From Nocardia albiluteola (lineage in GTDB: Bacteria > Actinomycetota > Actinomycetes > Mycobacteriales > Mycobacteriaceae): a DNA stretch of 64,000 nucleotides. Under the pieces are notes generated by a model, which worked only from the letters and a program-made list of their open reading frames with translations, was not told the DNA's origin and made no database searches. Location of the stretch: contig NZ_JAHKNI010000004.1 in NCBI RefSeq assembly GCF_018860155.1, forward strand, positions 558,001-622,000. Reading direction: 5' to 3'. This document shows, in pieces, positions 24,339 to 37,300 of the stretch. The first letter of the stretch is position 1. Every line of letters starts with the position of its first letter. The position numbers and the translations under genes were made by a program.

Positions 24339-25330
24339 TGGCGAACGAGTTTTTTCCGATTGCCCCGTGGGTGACCGATGTCACGAACTGCTCCGAGTTT
24401 CCGAAAGGTGATGGTCAGGGCCTGATCGAGTACGGCGGCAACCTCTGCGGCTATGCATCCCGGCTGGGCGGGCAGGTGTACTCCGAGATTGACTCGTCGC
24501 TGGGACAGGTGCAGGACTACTACACGGGCGCCGCCGCGGAGGCGTTCAACGAGTCGGCACAGCCGATGTTGTCTGGGGACATGTCGGTTCAGGCCCTTGC
24601 TCGAGGGGGATCGGTTAGCGGGACCGCTACCCAGGCGGCCGGCAAGCAGATGAGCAGCACGCAGTGGCAGATGCAGTTCATTGCGGCGCAGACGCTGCAA
24701 AGCCTTATCAGGGCAGGGTGGGCGTTGTCGACCACGCCATGGGGGATGGCGATGCGGCCGCTGGCGATGGCCTCGATCGAGGCGGCGGGGCTCGACCTGA
24801 TCCGCCAGGCCGGCGCGGACCTCGGCACCAAGCTGGAGGCCGTCCTTGCCCGCATGCTCGAAGAGGGCGTGGCCAAGACACTCCTGAAGAAGTTCGCGAT
24901 GAGCGCCTTCGAGGAGGGCCTCAAGGGCATGGCCGTCAACACCGGGATTCAGCTGGCAGTCGACCACGGCCACAGCTTCGACCTGGGCGAGATGCTCGGC
25001 CAGGGGCTGACGTGGGCGGCTGCCGGTGGGGTCCGGCCGTTGGTCGAGTTCGGCATGCCGGCGCTTCTCGATCGGTTCGGTATCGACCTGTCGCACGGCA
25101 TGACCAGCGCCGTCGAGTTCGGGATCGGGACCGCGGCATCCACGGGCGCGATGTGGGCGGGCGGCATCGCGGGGCAGGCGTTGCAGCAACTGGTCGACAC
25201 CGGTCATATCAACGCGTCGAAGATCGACTACTCCTTCAGCCTTACTACGTTGGCGGTTACGGCGGGCATGGAGGCGGTCGACCAGGGGAGGAAATGGGCC
25301 GGGGGAGTCAACGAGCGGGCCAGTCGGTCG
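24338..25330 (+). other. Giant protein: WXG100-like ESX N-terminal domain
   Basis: It begins VANEFFPIAPWVTDVTNCSE, then a helical pair around GYASRLGGQVYSEIDSSLGQ and DYYTGAAAEAFNESAQP. This resembles the WXG100-like N-termini of actinobacterial polymorphic toxins (CpnT-type). Hydrophobic helices follow to about residue 331. It is the probable ESX targeting unit. Confidence 0.65.
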
Positions 25331-28300
25331 GTGTATCTGGAAAATCTGCTCGAGGCGTCGGCCCGGCTTCAGAACGCCGATCCGGCCGACATCGAGACCT
25401 TCAACCAGCTCGACAAGAACTACAAAACGCTCTGGCAACAGGGTGTCGATGAAAAGTGGATACGACCGGGCAGTGGACCGGCACCGCCCGGCGGACCGCC
25501 TCCGGGCAGTGCACAATTTTCGTTCGACGGCTCTGCGGCGTCCGCTGACCCGTCGGCGTCTGGTAGCGATTCGTCATCTGAAAGCGGTGTGCCGCAGTCC
25601 CATTCGTCGTCTTCACCGCGAGCCGCCGACGCCGTCAACGGCTCGACCCCGGCGCGGCCCAGGGCCGGTTCGCCGAGCGCACCGGAAGGCCCGAAGGCGG
25701 ACGCCGCCGAACAGCCGCAGCCCGCACCGCGTGTCGGCACCCCACACCCGACCGCCGAGGGCGGCCATACCCGCGCGGGCGCTCCCGGCGCCGAACCTGC
25801 CAGAAGGACTGTCCCCACCGACGGTTCGGCAGCGGGCGCGCAGAGCCGGGGTGGGGCAGTGGAGACTCGCGCACCAAATCCAGGAGCGGGCGAGATAACC
25901 GCCGACCGCAAGCCGAATGCGGTCTCGACCAATTCCGGCGCAAAGGCAACGGCCGCTGGCGATCCGGTCGAGGCCGCCCCGAACCCCCTTACGTCAGCTG
26001 CCGCAACGCCCGAAGACACCCAGCCCGCTCATTCCGCCACACAGCCCACCGGGAAAGTTGCCGAAATTCCTCATCCTGGTGGGGATGTCCCACAGGCCGG
26101 CACCGAGGCAACTGGACCCGACGCTGGCGAACCGATCACTCACGAACGATCGAGCGAACCGTCCGATCTGTCCGGACGTGAGCACCCGATCGACGGCGCG
26201 CCCGCTGATTCCACCACCGGCGACGCAACCTTGACCGCGACCGGCGCGACGAGCCGGAGCGGTGCCGCCCCCGCTCCGCACCCCGGATCCGGCGAGCATG
26301 GTACGCACGAAGGTAATTCCGATGCTGCCCACCAGGATTCGGTCATCGTGCTGGTCACGGCCGAACCTGACGCAAGCCGGTTGTCAACCGGCACCGGAAA
26401 GGATGCGACCGCAACCGAATCCACGGCGGGGCACGAGACCGCCACAGCCGAACACGATGCCACCGCAACGGAAAACGCTGCGCCTGAAGCAAACAGCGCT
26501 GACCCGACGAAGCCCGAACACGACGGGAGCGCCCCATACGACGGCGCGGATCAGCCCGCCGACAAGGCCGGGGAAGTAGACCCGGAACAGGCGAAGCAGG
26601 ACGAGCTGGCGCAGGCGCTGGCCGCCGCCCAGGCCAAGGTCGACGAGGCGCAGGCAGAGCTGGACCGCAGGCAAGTCGCACTCGATTCGGCAAAAGCGCG
26701 GTGCGACGAGATGTTCGGCGACGAAGAGGCATCCCCAGACCAGCTGAAGGAGCGCGCCGAGCCGGTTGAAAAGCTCGCAGTACAAGACGAGAAGCTGGCG
26801 TCGGCGCCGCTGCGGCATTCGCTCGACCGGGCGGAATCCGCCCTACGCGAAGCGACCGACCAGCGCCGAGCCGAGGAAGACCTGGCAAAGGCGCAGCAGG
26901 CGGTCGACGAAGCCAGGGCCGTGCTCGACCAGGCCACAGCCGCCCGTGACGAGGCGCTACGGCAGGCGAACGAGGATCCGGTCCTCCGGCGTGCGCGGGA
27001 GGCGCTCGAGCAGGCACAGGCGGCCTACAAGACGGCGGTCGAGAAGTCCGTCGAGGAACACGTCGACACCCTGCGCCGCCAGGCCGAGGCCGCGGGCGAG
27101 CCGTTCGACCCGATGCTGGCCGAGATGGAAGCGCAGCTGCACGCTGCGGATGACCCGCGGGTGACGCAGACCCTTCGAGAGAGGGGGGATGCCGAGGCGG
27201 CGGTGTCCCGGGCCGAAGCCGGGGAAGGCGACGCCGGTGCGCATCAGGGCGGAACCGAGCGTGGTGCAACGGCAGACAAGGCGCACGCGGCCGCCGAGCC
27301 GCCGAAGCAGGTGCACACCCGCCCGGAGCGCCACGAGCCCGACCGGTCGTTGCCGGAACGTCTGCGGGAGCGGCTGGCTCGACTGTTCGGCCTCGAAAAA
27401 TCCGACGAAGTCCACCTGGACAATGCGGAGGACGCATTGAGAAGGCTTCGCGAATTCAGTGATTCCCATAGGAATTCGACCAAGGATCCGGGTTCCCGCG
27501 AAACCCGTCTGTATCGACGGGCCGCTATCCGGCTGCTGCGCTACTACAAGGTGGAGCGCGACGCGATGCGGGAGCTGTCCGGCGACGAACTGGCGGAAAT
27601 GCAGCAGCATGGTGACGAGCTGACGGCTTTGTTGTCGATCGTGGAATCGGTCCGCCGGGCGACCGGCAAGGTCATGCGGTGGAACCAGGTCTGGGCGATG
27701 CTGGGCGGGCGTGACGGCGTGATGGCTCAGATGAGCACCGCTCAGGGCAAAACCATGGTGGCCCTGGGCCTGTCGCTGTGGGTATCGGCCCGTGAGGGGA
27801 TCGTTCAGGTCATTACGACCACCGAGACGCTGGCCAACCGTGCGCTCAAGGAGTATTACGTCGAGGCGGGATCGCTGCTGGGATACCGGGTCGAGCGCTG
27901 GGATCCACACGGTACGTTCGAGGGAGCCAGGAGCCCGGCCGACGAGAATTATGTGCCGACGATTCTGCTGCTCACCGACGATGAAAACAAGACCGGCAGA
28001 TTGTACGAGAATCCTCCGCCCGGGCATTTCGCGATCATCGATGAAGGGGACCGGGTCCTCGTCACGCAGGACACTCCACATTACTTGCGCCGTGGCGAGA
28101 TCGAGGAGATGGGCGAACCCGAGAAGGCGCTCTGGAAGAATATGCGAGAATTCCTGGTCGAGCAGAAGGAAGCGGGTAACCTGACCGATAAGGACTTCGG
28201 AATCACCCGTCGCATGTTCGGCATGCTCGGAGGTCGGATGGGTGGTAATCCGGCAGTGGGCGACAAGGTCGTTACCAAGGCAGAAAAGCTATGGGCCGAA

Positions 28301-31300
28301 CGGCTCGAAGAACCCGGCCGTAAATTTACCGCCGACGAGAAGAATATATTCACTCGGACCGTCGGTGCCGAATATATGATCGAAAAGCGTCATTACTCGG
28401 TGCACGTCGATGTGAACGGTAAGAAGGTGATCGTGCTCGGTGATGTGGACGGCAAGCCGATGCGCGATGCCAAACAGTCGTCGCAGAGCGAGTGGCAGGA
28501 TGGGCTGCAGCAGGCGGTGCAGGCCAAGCATGATGCGCACATGACTGCCATCGGTGGTTCCGAAGACACGGTCGTGATCACGAACGACGAGTGCTACAGC
28601 GAGCAGAATTACGACACCCTATTCGTAATGTCGGGAACGCTGTGGGGTAAATCGGCGGAGGAGATCAAGCGACGGTTCTCGGTCCATGGCATGATGCAGA
28701 TCAGAGACTATTTCAAGTCCAAGCTGATAATCCAGAAGAATGTCAAGCGAACCGACGAGCAGATGTACGCCTATGGCGTCGATCGGGTGGTGGCCGAAAA
28801 CGCGAAACGGCGTGCGGTGCTGGTCATCAATCCGTACAACGACATGGTTGAGACCTTTACCGGGATGCTCGCCGAAAAAGGGTTAGAGGTCCACAACAGC
28901 ATCGATATGGCGTGGTTCCTCAAGCATGAGAATATGGAATGGGTACAGTCGCCCGAGAATAGCGATTGGTTCAACCCGGATGAGCACGGCCACCTGGTGG
29001 CGACCGGCGACGCGAACGCGTTGGCGGAATTGCACCTGATACACATTCAAGAACAAGCCGGACAACTGGACAAGGTCACGGTGGCTACCGGGCTGCTGGG
29101 TCGTGGCGCCGATATCCCGATCAGTGATGAGGTGCGCAAACTCGGCGGGCTCTATGTCCTGGTCGTGGGGCATGATCCCGACGCGCCGGCCGAGAACATC
29201 CAGCGTCCGGCGCGTGCCGGGCGCAATGGTGATCCGGGTATGGCCGAAATTATCGATTCACTGACGAACTGGCTGTACACGAACTCACGTGATCCCGGGG
29301 TCGGGGTCGCGGTCACCCATCACGCCATCGCCGCCGATGCCGCCGCCGAGGCAGACGCCGAGAAGGATGCGGCGCAGGCCGAGTACGACGCAGCCACCGC
29401 GTCGGTCGCCCAGGCGCCCGGCGATCCGGCCGTCGTGGCCGAGCAGCGCGCGGCCCGGGAGGCTTTGCAAGTCGCCCAGCACAAGTCCGCTGTGGCGGAG
29501 ACGCACGCCGCGGCTGCCCAGGACGAGATGATCCGGAAGGCCGAAAGGGCGGCAGAGGAGCACGCGAGCGCGGTCCGGGAACTTCGCCGTGCCGAAAAGG
29601 TTCACGCGACACCCGAGGCCGCCGCATCCGCTGCCGCGAACCAGAGGACCGGATCCCGTGCGGGCGCGCCCGTTGCCACACTCGAACAGCTTCAGCCCGC
29701 ACTGGCCGAAACGCCTTCCGGCAGCGCACTTTCCGGTCCCACCCACGTCGGTAACGGTAGTCGGAGTACGGCCGGACAGCGGACAGAGCCGGGTGGTCGG
29801 GTGAGCCAGGCCGACAGTGGTCCGACCCTGCAGGAGCGCGCCGACGAGTTCGTCGCCAGCCTTGCCGAGTTCGCCGACCGGACCGAGACCACTGGACTGC
29901 CCGAGGAGGAAAGACAGCGGCGCGAGACGCTTCTCCGAACGGCCGACGAAGCGTATCTGCGGGCTCAGAATGGCGATGCGAGCGGCTACGACGTGCTGGC
30001 CGATCTGGAGGCTCGAGCCCAACAGGACGGCTGGTACGCGCCGATTCATGACGAGAGCGAGACGGATTCGGCTGTTGCTCAGCCGGATTCGGCGACAGAG
30101 CATGACTCGGAACATGGTGTGGCCAATTCGGAAAGCAACGTGGATCAAGACGCTCGAGCAGCGGCGACGACGTCACAGCAGGCAGAACCCGCAGCTGACG
30201 GGAAATCCGTTTCGCCGCAGACCGTTTCGCCGTCCGACGCCATCTTCTATTCCCGACTCGTAGCGACGTTCTCGGCCCTGTTGAATATTCTCATGACGCA
30301 AGACGGTGAAAAGCCCGTCGCGCAGACAGTCGCTCGTCAATTCGGTCGACTTCAGCAGATAATATCCGGTGCCGACGGATCCGGCCTGGTGCTCGGCTAT
30401 GCCGTGGCCTCGATGGCCTGGGTCGGTGCATGGAACCGCCTGCAAGCCATTGTCTACGGCCGAGCCGCTGAGCGTCGCAAGGGCGAGGTGGACCAGACCT
30501 CGAGTGACGACGAGTCCGATTCGGCCACAGGAGTTATGAATCTCATCGCTCAGATGACTGATCCAGAAGGCTTCGCCACCGCCATCGCCGGACTCGAAGC
30601 AACCGAGCAGGAGATCGGCCTGCTGCGCGTTGCTGCCTCCGAATTGTGGTCTGCGGCAGCCGAGTTGCAGATGGCAGAGGCACTGCTGGTATCCCTCGGC
30701 CTCAGCCAGGCAGACCCCGGATCGGTGTCCTCCGCTTCGACGGGAGATAAGTCGGGGCCGGCTTCGGGCCGGCAGCACCCGGACAAGCCGACCGGCTCCC
30801 AGCCGGACGGTTCGGCGCGATATCCGAGCACGGAATCGCCTCTGCCGAATACTGATTCGCGGCTCGTGCCAGATACTCGTGGGCCGCCGCTGGAGCTGGA
30901 ACAGCTGCGACGCGATGTGATGCGGGCGGCTGATGCAGGGTATGGCAAGCAGGTCGTCGCGCTGGCGACCGACGAACTGGCGGCGGGTTGTATCGCTGGG
31001 CTCAGCCCGGATCACCGGCGCTACCTCGCGTTGCGGTACACGCGGGGCCTGTCGCGGGCGGATGCGCGGGCGGCGATGGGTATCACGACGGCGGAACTGA
31101 ATCTTCTGCACCGGGATGCGTTCGGCGCACTGGTGCAGGCGCTGGCGGCTGCGTTCCAGCGGGTGCATGCCGGGCGGACGGTGGTGGTCGGGCCGGCGAC
31201 GATGGCGGTGTTGGACGCCGTGGATCTCGACCCCGGCCAGCTAGAATATGTCGAACTGCGGTTGCGCCAGGGAAAGTCGACCGCCGATGTCGCGATGGCG

Positions 31301-34300
31301 CTCGGGGTCGATGTGGAGGCCGTCGAGGACATCGAGCGCACGCTCCTGGCCGACAACGCGTTTGCCACCGCCTTGGTCGATGCGGCTCGCCTCGACGATC
31401 CGGAGGCATTGGCGGGCAACATCGATGGCCTTCCAGCCGAGCATCAGTCAGCGGCTGAGCGGTGGCTCGCTGAATCGGCGGCCACCGGCGCTGACGAGGA
31501 CCTCAGCCGAGGCCGGGTTACCGGGAAGCGTGCGCGTGCGATCAGCCTCCTGGCCTTCATCCGGATGACACAGCTCACGGGGCGATTCGAAGCCACGCCA
31601 CTGTCAAGCATTGCGGCACTGCCTGGGGAGGGTTCCGGTGAGCCGGCGGACCCGCCCGCGACAGCCGTGGATCCCGAAAGCGCGCACAGTGCAGACGAAT
31701 TCAACGAGGAGACGTGGACGCTGCTGTCGGCCGAGATGCGGGAACTCGACGCCGAGATAGCGCGGTTCGAGCGGCAGTTCGAGCTGATCAACGTTGAGAT
31801 GAGAGCCCACTACCGCGAGAACCCCGGTCCGGTAGGCCAGGAAAACCGGTACATGCCCGGCGATCTGACGTATCGGCTCGAACGGTTATTGGGCCGACTC
31901 GGGGCGTTGCGTGCGCAGCGCGATGAATTGCTGGCGCGGGCGGTTGCTGATTATCCGGAGGTATTCGGTCGGCCGAAATATCTCGAGGAATTGCGCGAAT
32001 TGCTGCCGGACATGTCGCACGACGACCTGGTGGCGGTTTGGGAGCTGACCCATCGGTTGAATGGTGTCGAACCGCCGGACCTCTCGCTGGATAGGTTGAA
32101 ATATTTCCTTCTGAGTATTTGGTCGAAACCAGATTCTGTCCGTTACTACCAGGACATTTATGCGGAGTACGTACATCACGATAAATCTTCAGTTATCACC
32201 GAGGGGGATTACGCGGCGTACCTGGGTGCCCTGGTCGATCTTGTAGAACGGTGCATGAGTGGCCCGATCGAGGTCGGCCGTCAAGAGAGCAATTTCATGC
32301 TCCCGGACAATCCGACTCTGTCTGACCACGTCGAGGCCGCTGCGTGGGTGCACCTCGCGCGAGCTGGAGTGCAACCCGGCGATATCAAGTTTCGCGTATA
32401 TCTGAACGTGGCATATGCCGAAAGGCTCGGGGTGATGGGGCGCGTACTCGAGGAACTAATCAACGACGAGGAGAAGTTCCGGGGGGTACTCAAGGCCAAA
32501 ATCGCTGGACCGATCCAGGATCGTAGCGACGGAATTGTCATCTGGGTGGATGAAATCGAGGCCGCGGAGCGGGTTTGTGAGTGGGTACTCGCGTTACAAG
32601 AGAGTCATCCGGAAATTGTGTTCGGTTGGGATACTCCAGCATTAAGCTATTCCCGGGGCAGGGGTGTGGGTATCGCTGCGGAGCCATCGCCCGAGATGAT
32701 GAAGAAGGACCCCAGTACGAGCTTCGGAGCCGAGCGTGTCCGTGCCATTACGAAGGCGCTGAAAACGGCTAGGGAGATGCAGCGTGAGGGTCTGACCGTG
32801 ACCTTCGACGATTTCTTCAGCATCGTTCTGAACGAGCTCGAGGCTTCCGGTGTGGATCGCGACCGGCCGTATCTGAATACCGCCCTCCTGGACCGCGGTC
32901 TCGCCGCCGCGCCCCCCTCACCTGCGGATCCGAATGACGGTTCCGCCGATTACATTTCGGCCGAGCGAGCGCCCGATTCGCCGGTGGTCGACGACGCCGG
33001 ACCCAACGGACCTACCGGGCAACAGCCACACCGAGCCGAGCGACCGGTAGGCGACGAGCCACCCGGCGATCGAGCCGGGGAGGCCCCCCGACTTGATCTG
33101 CAGGTCCCCAAGGCGCTCTGGGGCCTTCGGTATCAGGAACCGCTGGTCTGGAGGGCAGCCGAAATTCTGCTTGGGCGCAGGTATCTCGCTGCGCTGGGGG
33201 CTGAGCGGATTTCAGAGGTGACGGACGGAATCGGTGGACGGCCGGACGGCAGCTATGTCGTCGTGACGGCCGCCGCCGACCCCCGCCAGCTCATCAGGCT
33301 GCTCGCTCCCGATATTGATCCGGACGACCCGAGGATCGAGTACTACCGGATCCACAAGATCAATGGTAAGGACCGGACCGGCACGATAGAGCCCTGGCAG
33401 CCTGACTCTCACCAGGCATCTCAGCCGGACGACTTCCGGCTCGACGCTTACACGGGAGAGCAGTATGCGTTCATCTCAGCCCTGCTAGCGCAGATCCCCG
33501 AGAGCGACGATGCTTCCGCGTCTGTTGATCTTGCGCGCGCCGAGGAGGCATGGACCGCAGCCCACGATCAATCCCATCAGCCGGCGCAACAGCATCGCCA
33601 GCGATCTGGAGACGCGGCGCGCACACCGCACCTGCGGCTTGTCGAAGGGGCTGTCGATTGGCAGGCCGTTCTGTCCGAAGACGCGGAAGATCGGTCATAC
33701 GCCGCGCCCGTCCCTCCGGACGAGCAGGCGATTGCAGAATTGCGGGAGGATATCGAGGCATTCACTATCGGTGCTGGCGAAGACTCGCTCATCGTCGACC
33801 TCTATTCACTCTTCGGTGACCGGGATATCAGCGAACCTGACGCGAAAGAGCTTATAAAGCGGATAAAACAGGAATGGCGGATTATTGAAAATCGGCCGGA
33901 ACTCGATTTCGCCGAGCAGCTTGATTTCGCTGAGAAGGTGATGACGCTCCTCGCAGGCGCGGGAATCCCGACCGATAATCTGCCGAGGATCCTTCGCGCA
34001 CTCCGGGATCGCGCCGCACTCGCACTGGCACGGGCGCGCCGGGAAGGTGCGGCGCTGATCGAGCGCGAGCGGTCGGCGGGCCGCACGGCGAAATGGATCG
34101 CCGAAGGGATCGTATTCCTTGCGGCGGACCCTGCCAGCGGACGTGAGCCGTCCATTCGGGTGTTCTCGATATTGAGCGATCCGATCCAGCACATCGATGC
34201 CGTCGCCCCCGGGCTGCGGGCGTCCGGGTACCCCGTCGAATACTGGACAATCCGGGTCGCCAACCTCGCCGGCGAGTCGGTCGAGAAATACGCCGCAGCC

Positions 34301-37300
34301 CAGCTGCCGGAGAACAATGATCCGGAATACGGTCGGCGTTACCTGGAACATCCGAAAGAGTTCGCCTACATTCGTGCACTCTTGGTGACCGCCAACCATT
34401 TCGACGCGCATCAGGCATCCGAAACCGCAGGGGCCGAGCGGAACCGGCAGGCCCGCGCGGCGGGGGAAAGCGGCGCGGGCGACCAACACGAATCCGAGCC
34501 GGACGACGGCTCGACCCCTTCCCTGGAAACGACCGAACAAGCGCAGCCCGAAAAGCCGAAGCGCCGCCCGTGGTTCCGGCGTATGTTCCGCGGTGCGATC
34601 CCGCTTGCGGCGACCAAGCCTGCGCTGCAGAAGGCACAGCCAGCGCATATGCACGCTGTGGCTTCTGCCGTTCATGTGCACGCCGGGGTATCCACGGGTG
34701 CCGTGGCTGCCGCGGCGGGAATGACACTCGCAGTTGTGACGCTGGCCGTAGGCATCGCCAGGATCACTCGGTGGGTCGGCGCCCGCAGGATGGGGCTCGC
34801 TCGACGGCAGGACGACCAGGACACGAACGAGCCGGGCCGGGCGAGCGGTACAGGGTTGGGTGCGCGTTCTTTGTCCGAGTTCGTCGATGCGGCGTCGCCT
34901 GCCGATCCAGCCGACGTGCGCGCAGTCGTGCGGGAGTATCGGGCGTCATTGGGGGCAGCGAAGGCTCGCCGCAGGAACATCGTGGCTGCACTGCGCGCTG
35001 AGGAAGGGAAACTCGCGCAAAGACATTCCACCGCCGATGAAGCGGTCGTACGTGACGGGATTGCACGGCTGCAAGAGCAACTCGCCGGTGTCGAGGACGA
35101 GGTCGAGCAATGGCGCAGGCTACTACGCGAGTTGCGGTTGCGGAGGTACATCGCAAGCCTCACCGATTCCCGCCCTGGCTCCGCCGATGTGGCCACAGCG
35201 GTGCGGCTCGTGGTTGCCCCGGTGGCGATGCGCGGTGCCGCCCGGTTGCGAAGCTGGTTGGGCGGAATAGGTTCCGGAGGATCGGACTCCGGGAAGGAAC
35301 GCCTCGCGGACCGCGAGCTGGCGGTAAGCCAACTGTGCCGGAAATGGGGCGTCGAGTCGGCTGAGGGGATCGCCGCGGTTCGGCAGGGCTATGACGCGCT
35401 GTATCGGTGGATGGCGCCGTTCGTGGCCAAGCATGCGGTCGACATGCTGAAGGCCGCGAAAGCATGGGCGGCCGGGCGGAACGACGTTGTGGTGGCCTAC
35501 TTGGGCCGCGACGGTTACCCGCCGGCGCAGGCTGCGGCCGTGTACGACCCGGTGTTTGTCGGCGAGCATTGCACCGTGATTCCACTGTCGCGCCGGCTGG
35601 TGGAGGCGGCGCTGCAGGAGCGGGAACGCGACGGTGCTGTGTTCAGCCTGCCGGAGGAGTTCCGGAAGTTGCGGTCGTACGTGTCCGAGAACGAGATCGA
35701 TGGTGCGATGTCGAATCTCACCAACTTGCTGACGAAAAGTGGTGTGCCGGTGGACCGTCCCGGCGCGCTGGTCGTACTGGTCGACGATGGCTACCAAGGC
35801 TCGATCCAGGAATGCCTGGCGGCGCTGTATCCCGATATCGAATTCCGCGGCCAATACCTGGTGTACGACGCCCATCCCGGCGACCCCCATCCAGCCGCCA
35901 AAACCGGGTATGCGATGCACCTGGATGCCGACCACAGCCATGGCGGCAAGACGGTCACCGACCTACCCGCCGACCTGGCCCAGACCTGGTCGTACAAAGA
36001 CATCTTCGCCGCTTTCGAAAGTTTGATGCACGGCCCCCGCGGCACCGCGACCAGCACCGACGAGATTCCTCCCGCCGAGTCACCCGTCGATGGAATCAAC
36101 CCGCTTCTGCTCGCGCCGAAGTTCGCGGACCCCAAGGTTCGCCTTGCTGTGCAGGACGCCGCATTCCGCGCCGTCAACGACTGGGCGCTGCAGCACATCG
36201 CTCGACACTCCACCGGGCGCCGGGGCTGGAGATCAAAGGCCGGCCGGGCCGAACGGAAGCTGGTGGCCACGCTCCGGTCATGGGTCTCCGGTGGTGAGAT
36301 CGACCCGCTGTTCGCGGAGCTGCTGAACTCGTTTGTGCGCCGCGGCGATCGGCATGTGGTCGTCAAGCTCCGGTCGCTGCTGGCGGATGCCGACGTCGAC
36401 GATGTTGCGGCACAGCAAATCTGGCAGGACTACACGAGCTTGTCGACCATGGAAGACAAGAGGGCATACGTCAAGCGAATTCGCCGGGAGCTCATTGCCA
36501 CGACCGGACTCTCATCGAGCCGCACCTTGCAGATCGGTCTCACCGATCAGGGTGTGATGCAGGATGATCGGCTCGCCCGGCGAGTCGTCGGAGACGGCAG
36601 TGAATCCGGGGACGGGGACAGCGGAACGGCTATGACCGCCGAAGACATGCTGTTCCAACGGGTTTACGCAACGGTGCGGGATGTGCTCGGGCGGCGGCCC
36701 GATCAGGCCGATCGTGCGGCGATGGTCGCCATGGAGATGGTTACTGCTCTGCTGCTCGATCCACAACGGGAGTTCACGGCCGATTCGGCTCAGCGCGACG
36801 GACTGCTGAAGGTCGAGATGACCCGAGAGCGCGTCACAATCACCCTGTCCGCCAACGGATCCGAGCCGGCCGCCGATTTGACGTTGCTCGAGTGCACACC
36901 GGGTGTCCGGCTGTCCACTGATGCCGCGGACGGGCATTGCGCTGTTTCAGCCGTTTTCGATATGGGACAGCCGGTCGATATCGGTGCGGTGACTCTGCGG
37001 CCCGCGCAGGACGAGGATCGGCTATCGATACTGTGGACCGAGATCCTGGGATCGTTGAAGATCGCGTACGCCGGTAAGCCTGACGAAGGAGTGAACGAGT
37101 TCGGGCTGTATCAGCTCTATCGGCAACGGTCGGCAGCCATTCGGGGTAATGACACTGCTGTCAGCTGGGTCGCGGTGACCTCGGATGGATTCGTCCGGGG
37201 TTCGGCCACCTGGTCACCGCTCAGGGATCGCACCGGCAGCATTGTCGGCACGATCCTGAACGGTCTCTACCTTTTCGAGGGCAGCCTCGGCCACGGCATC

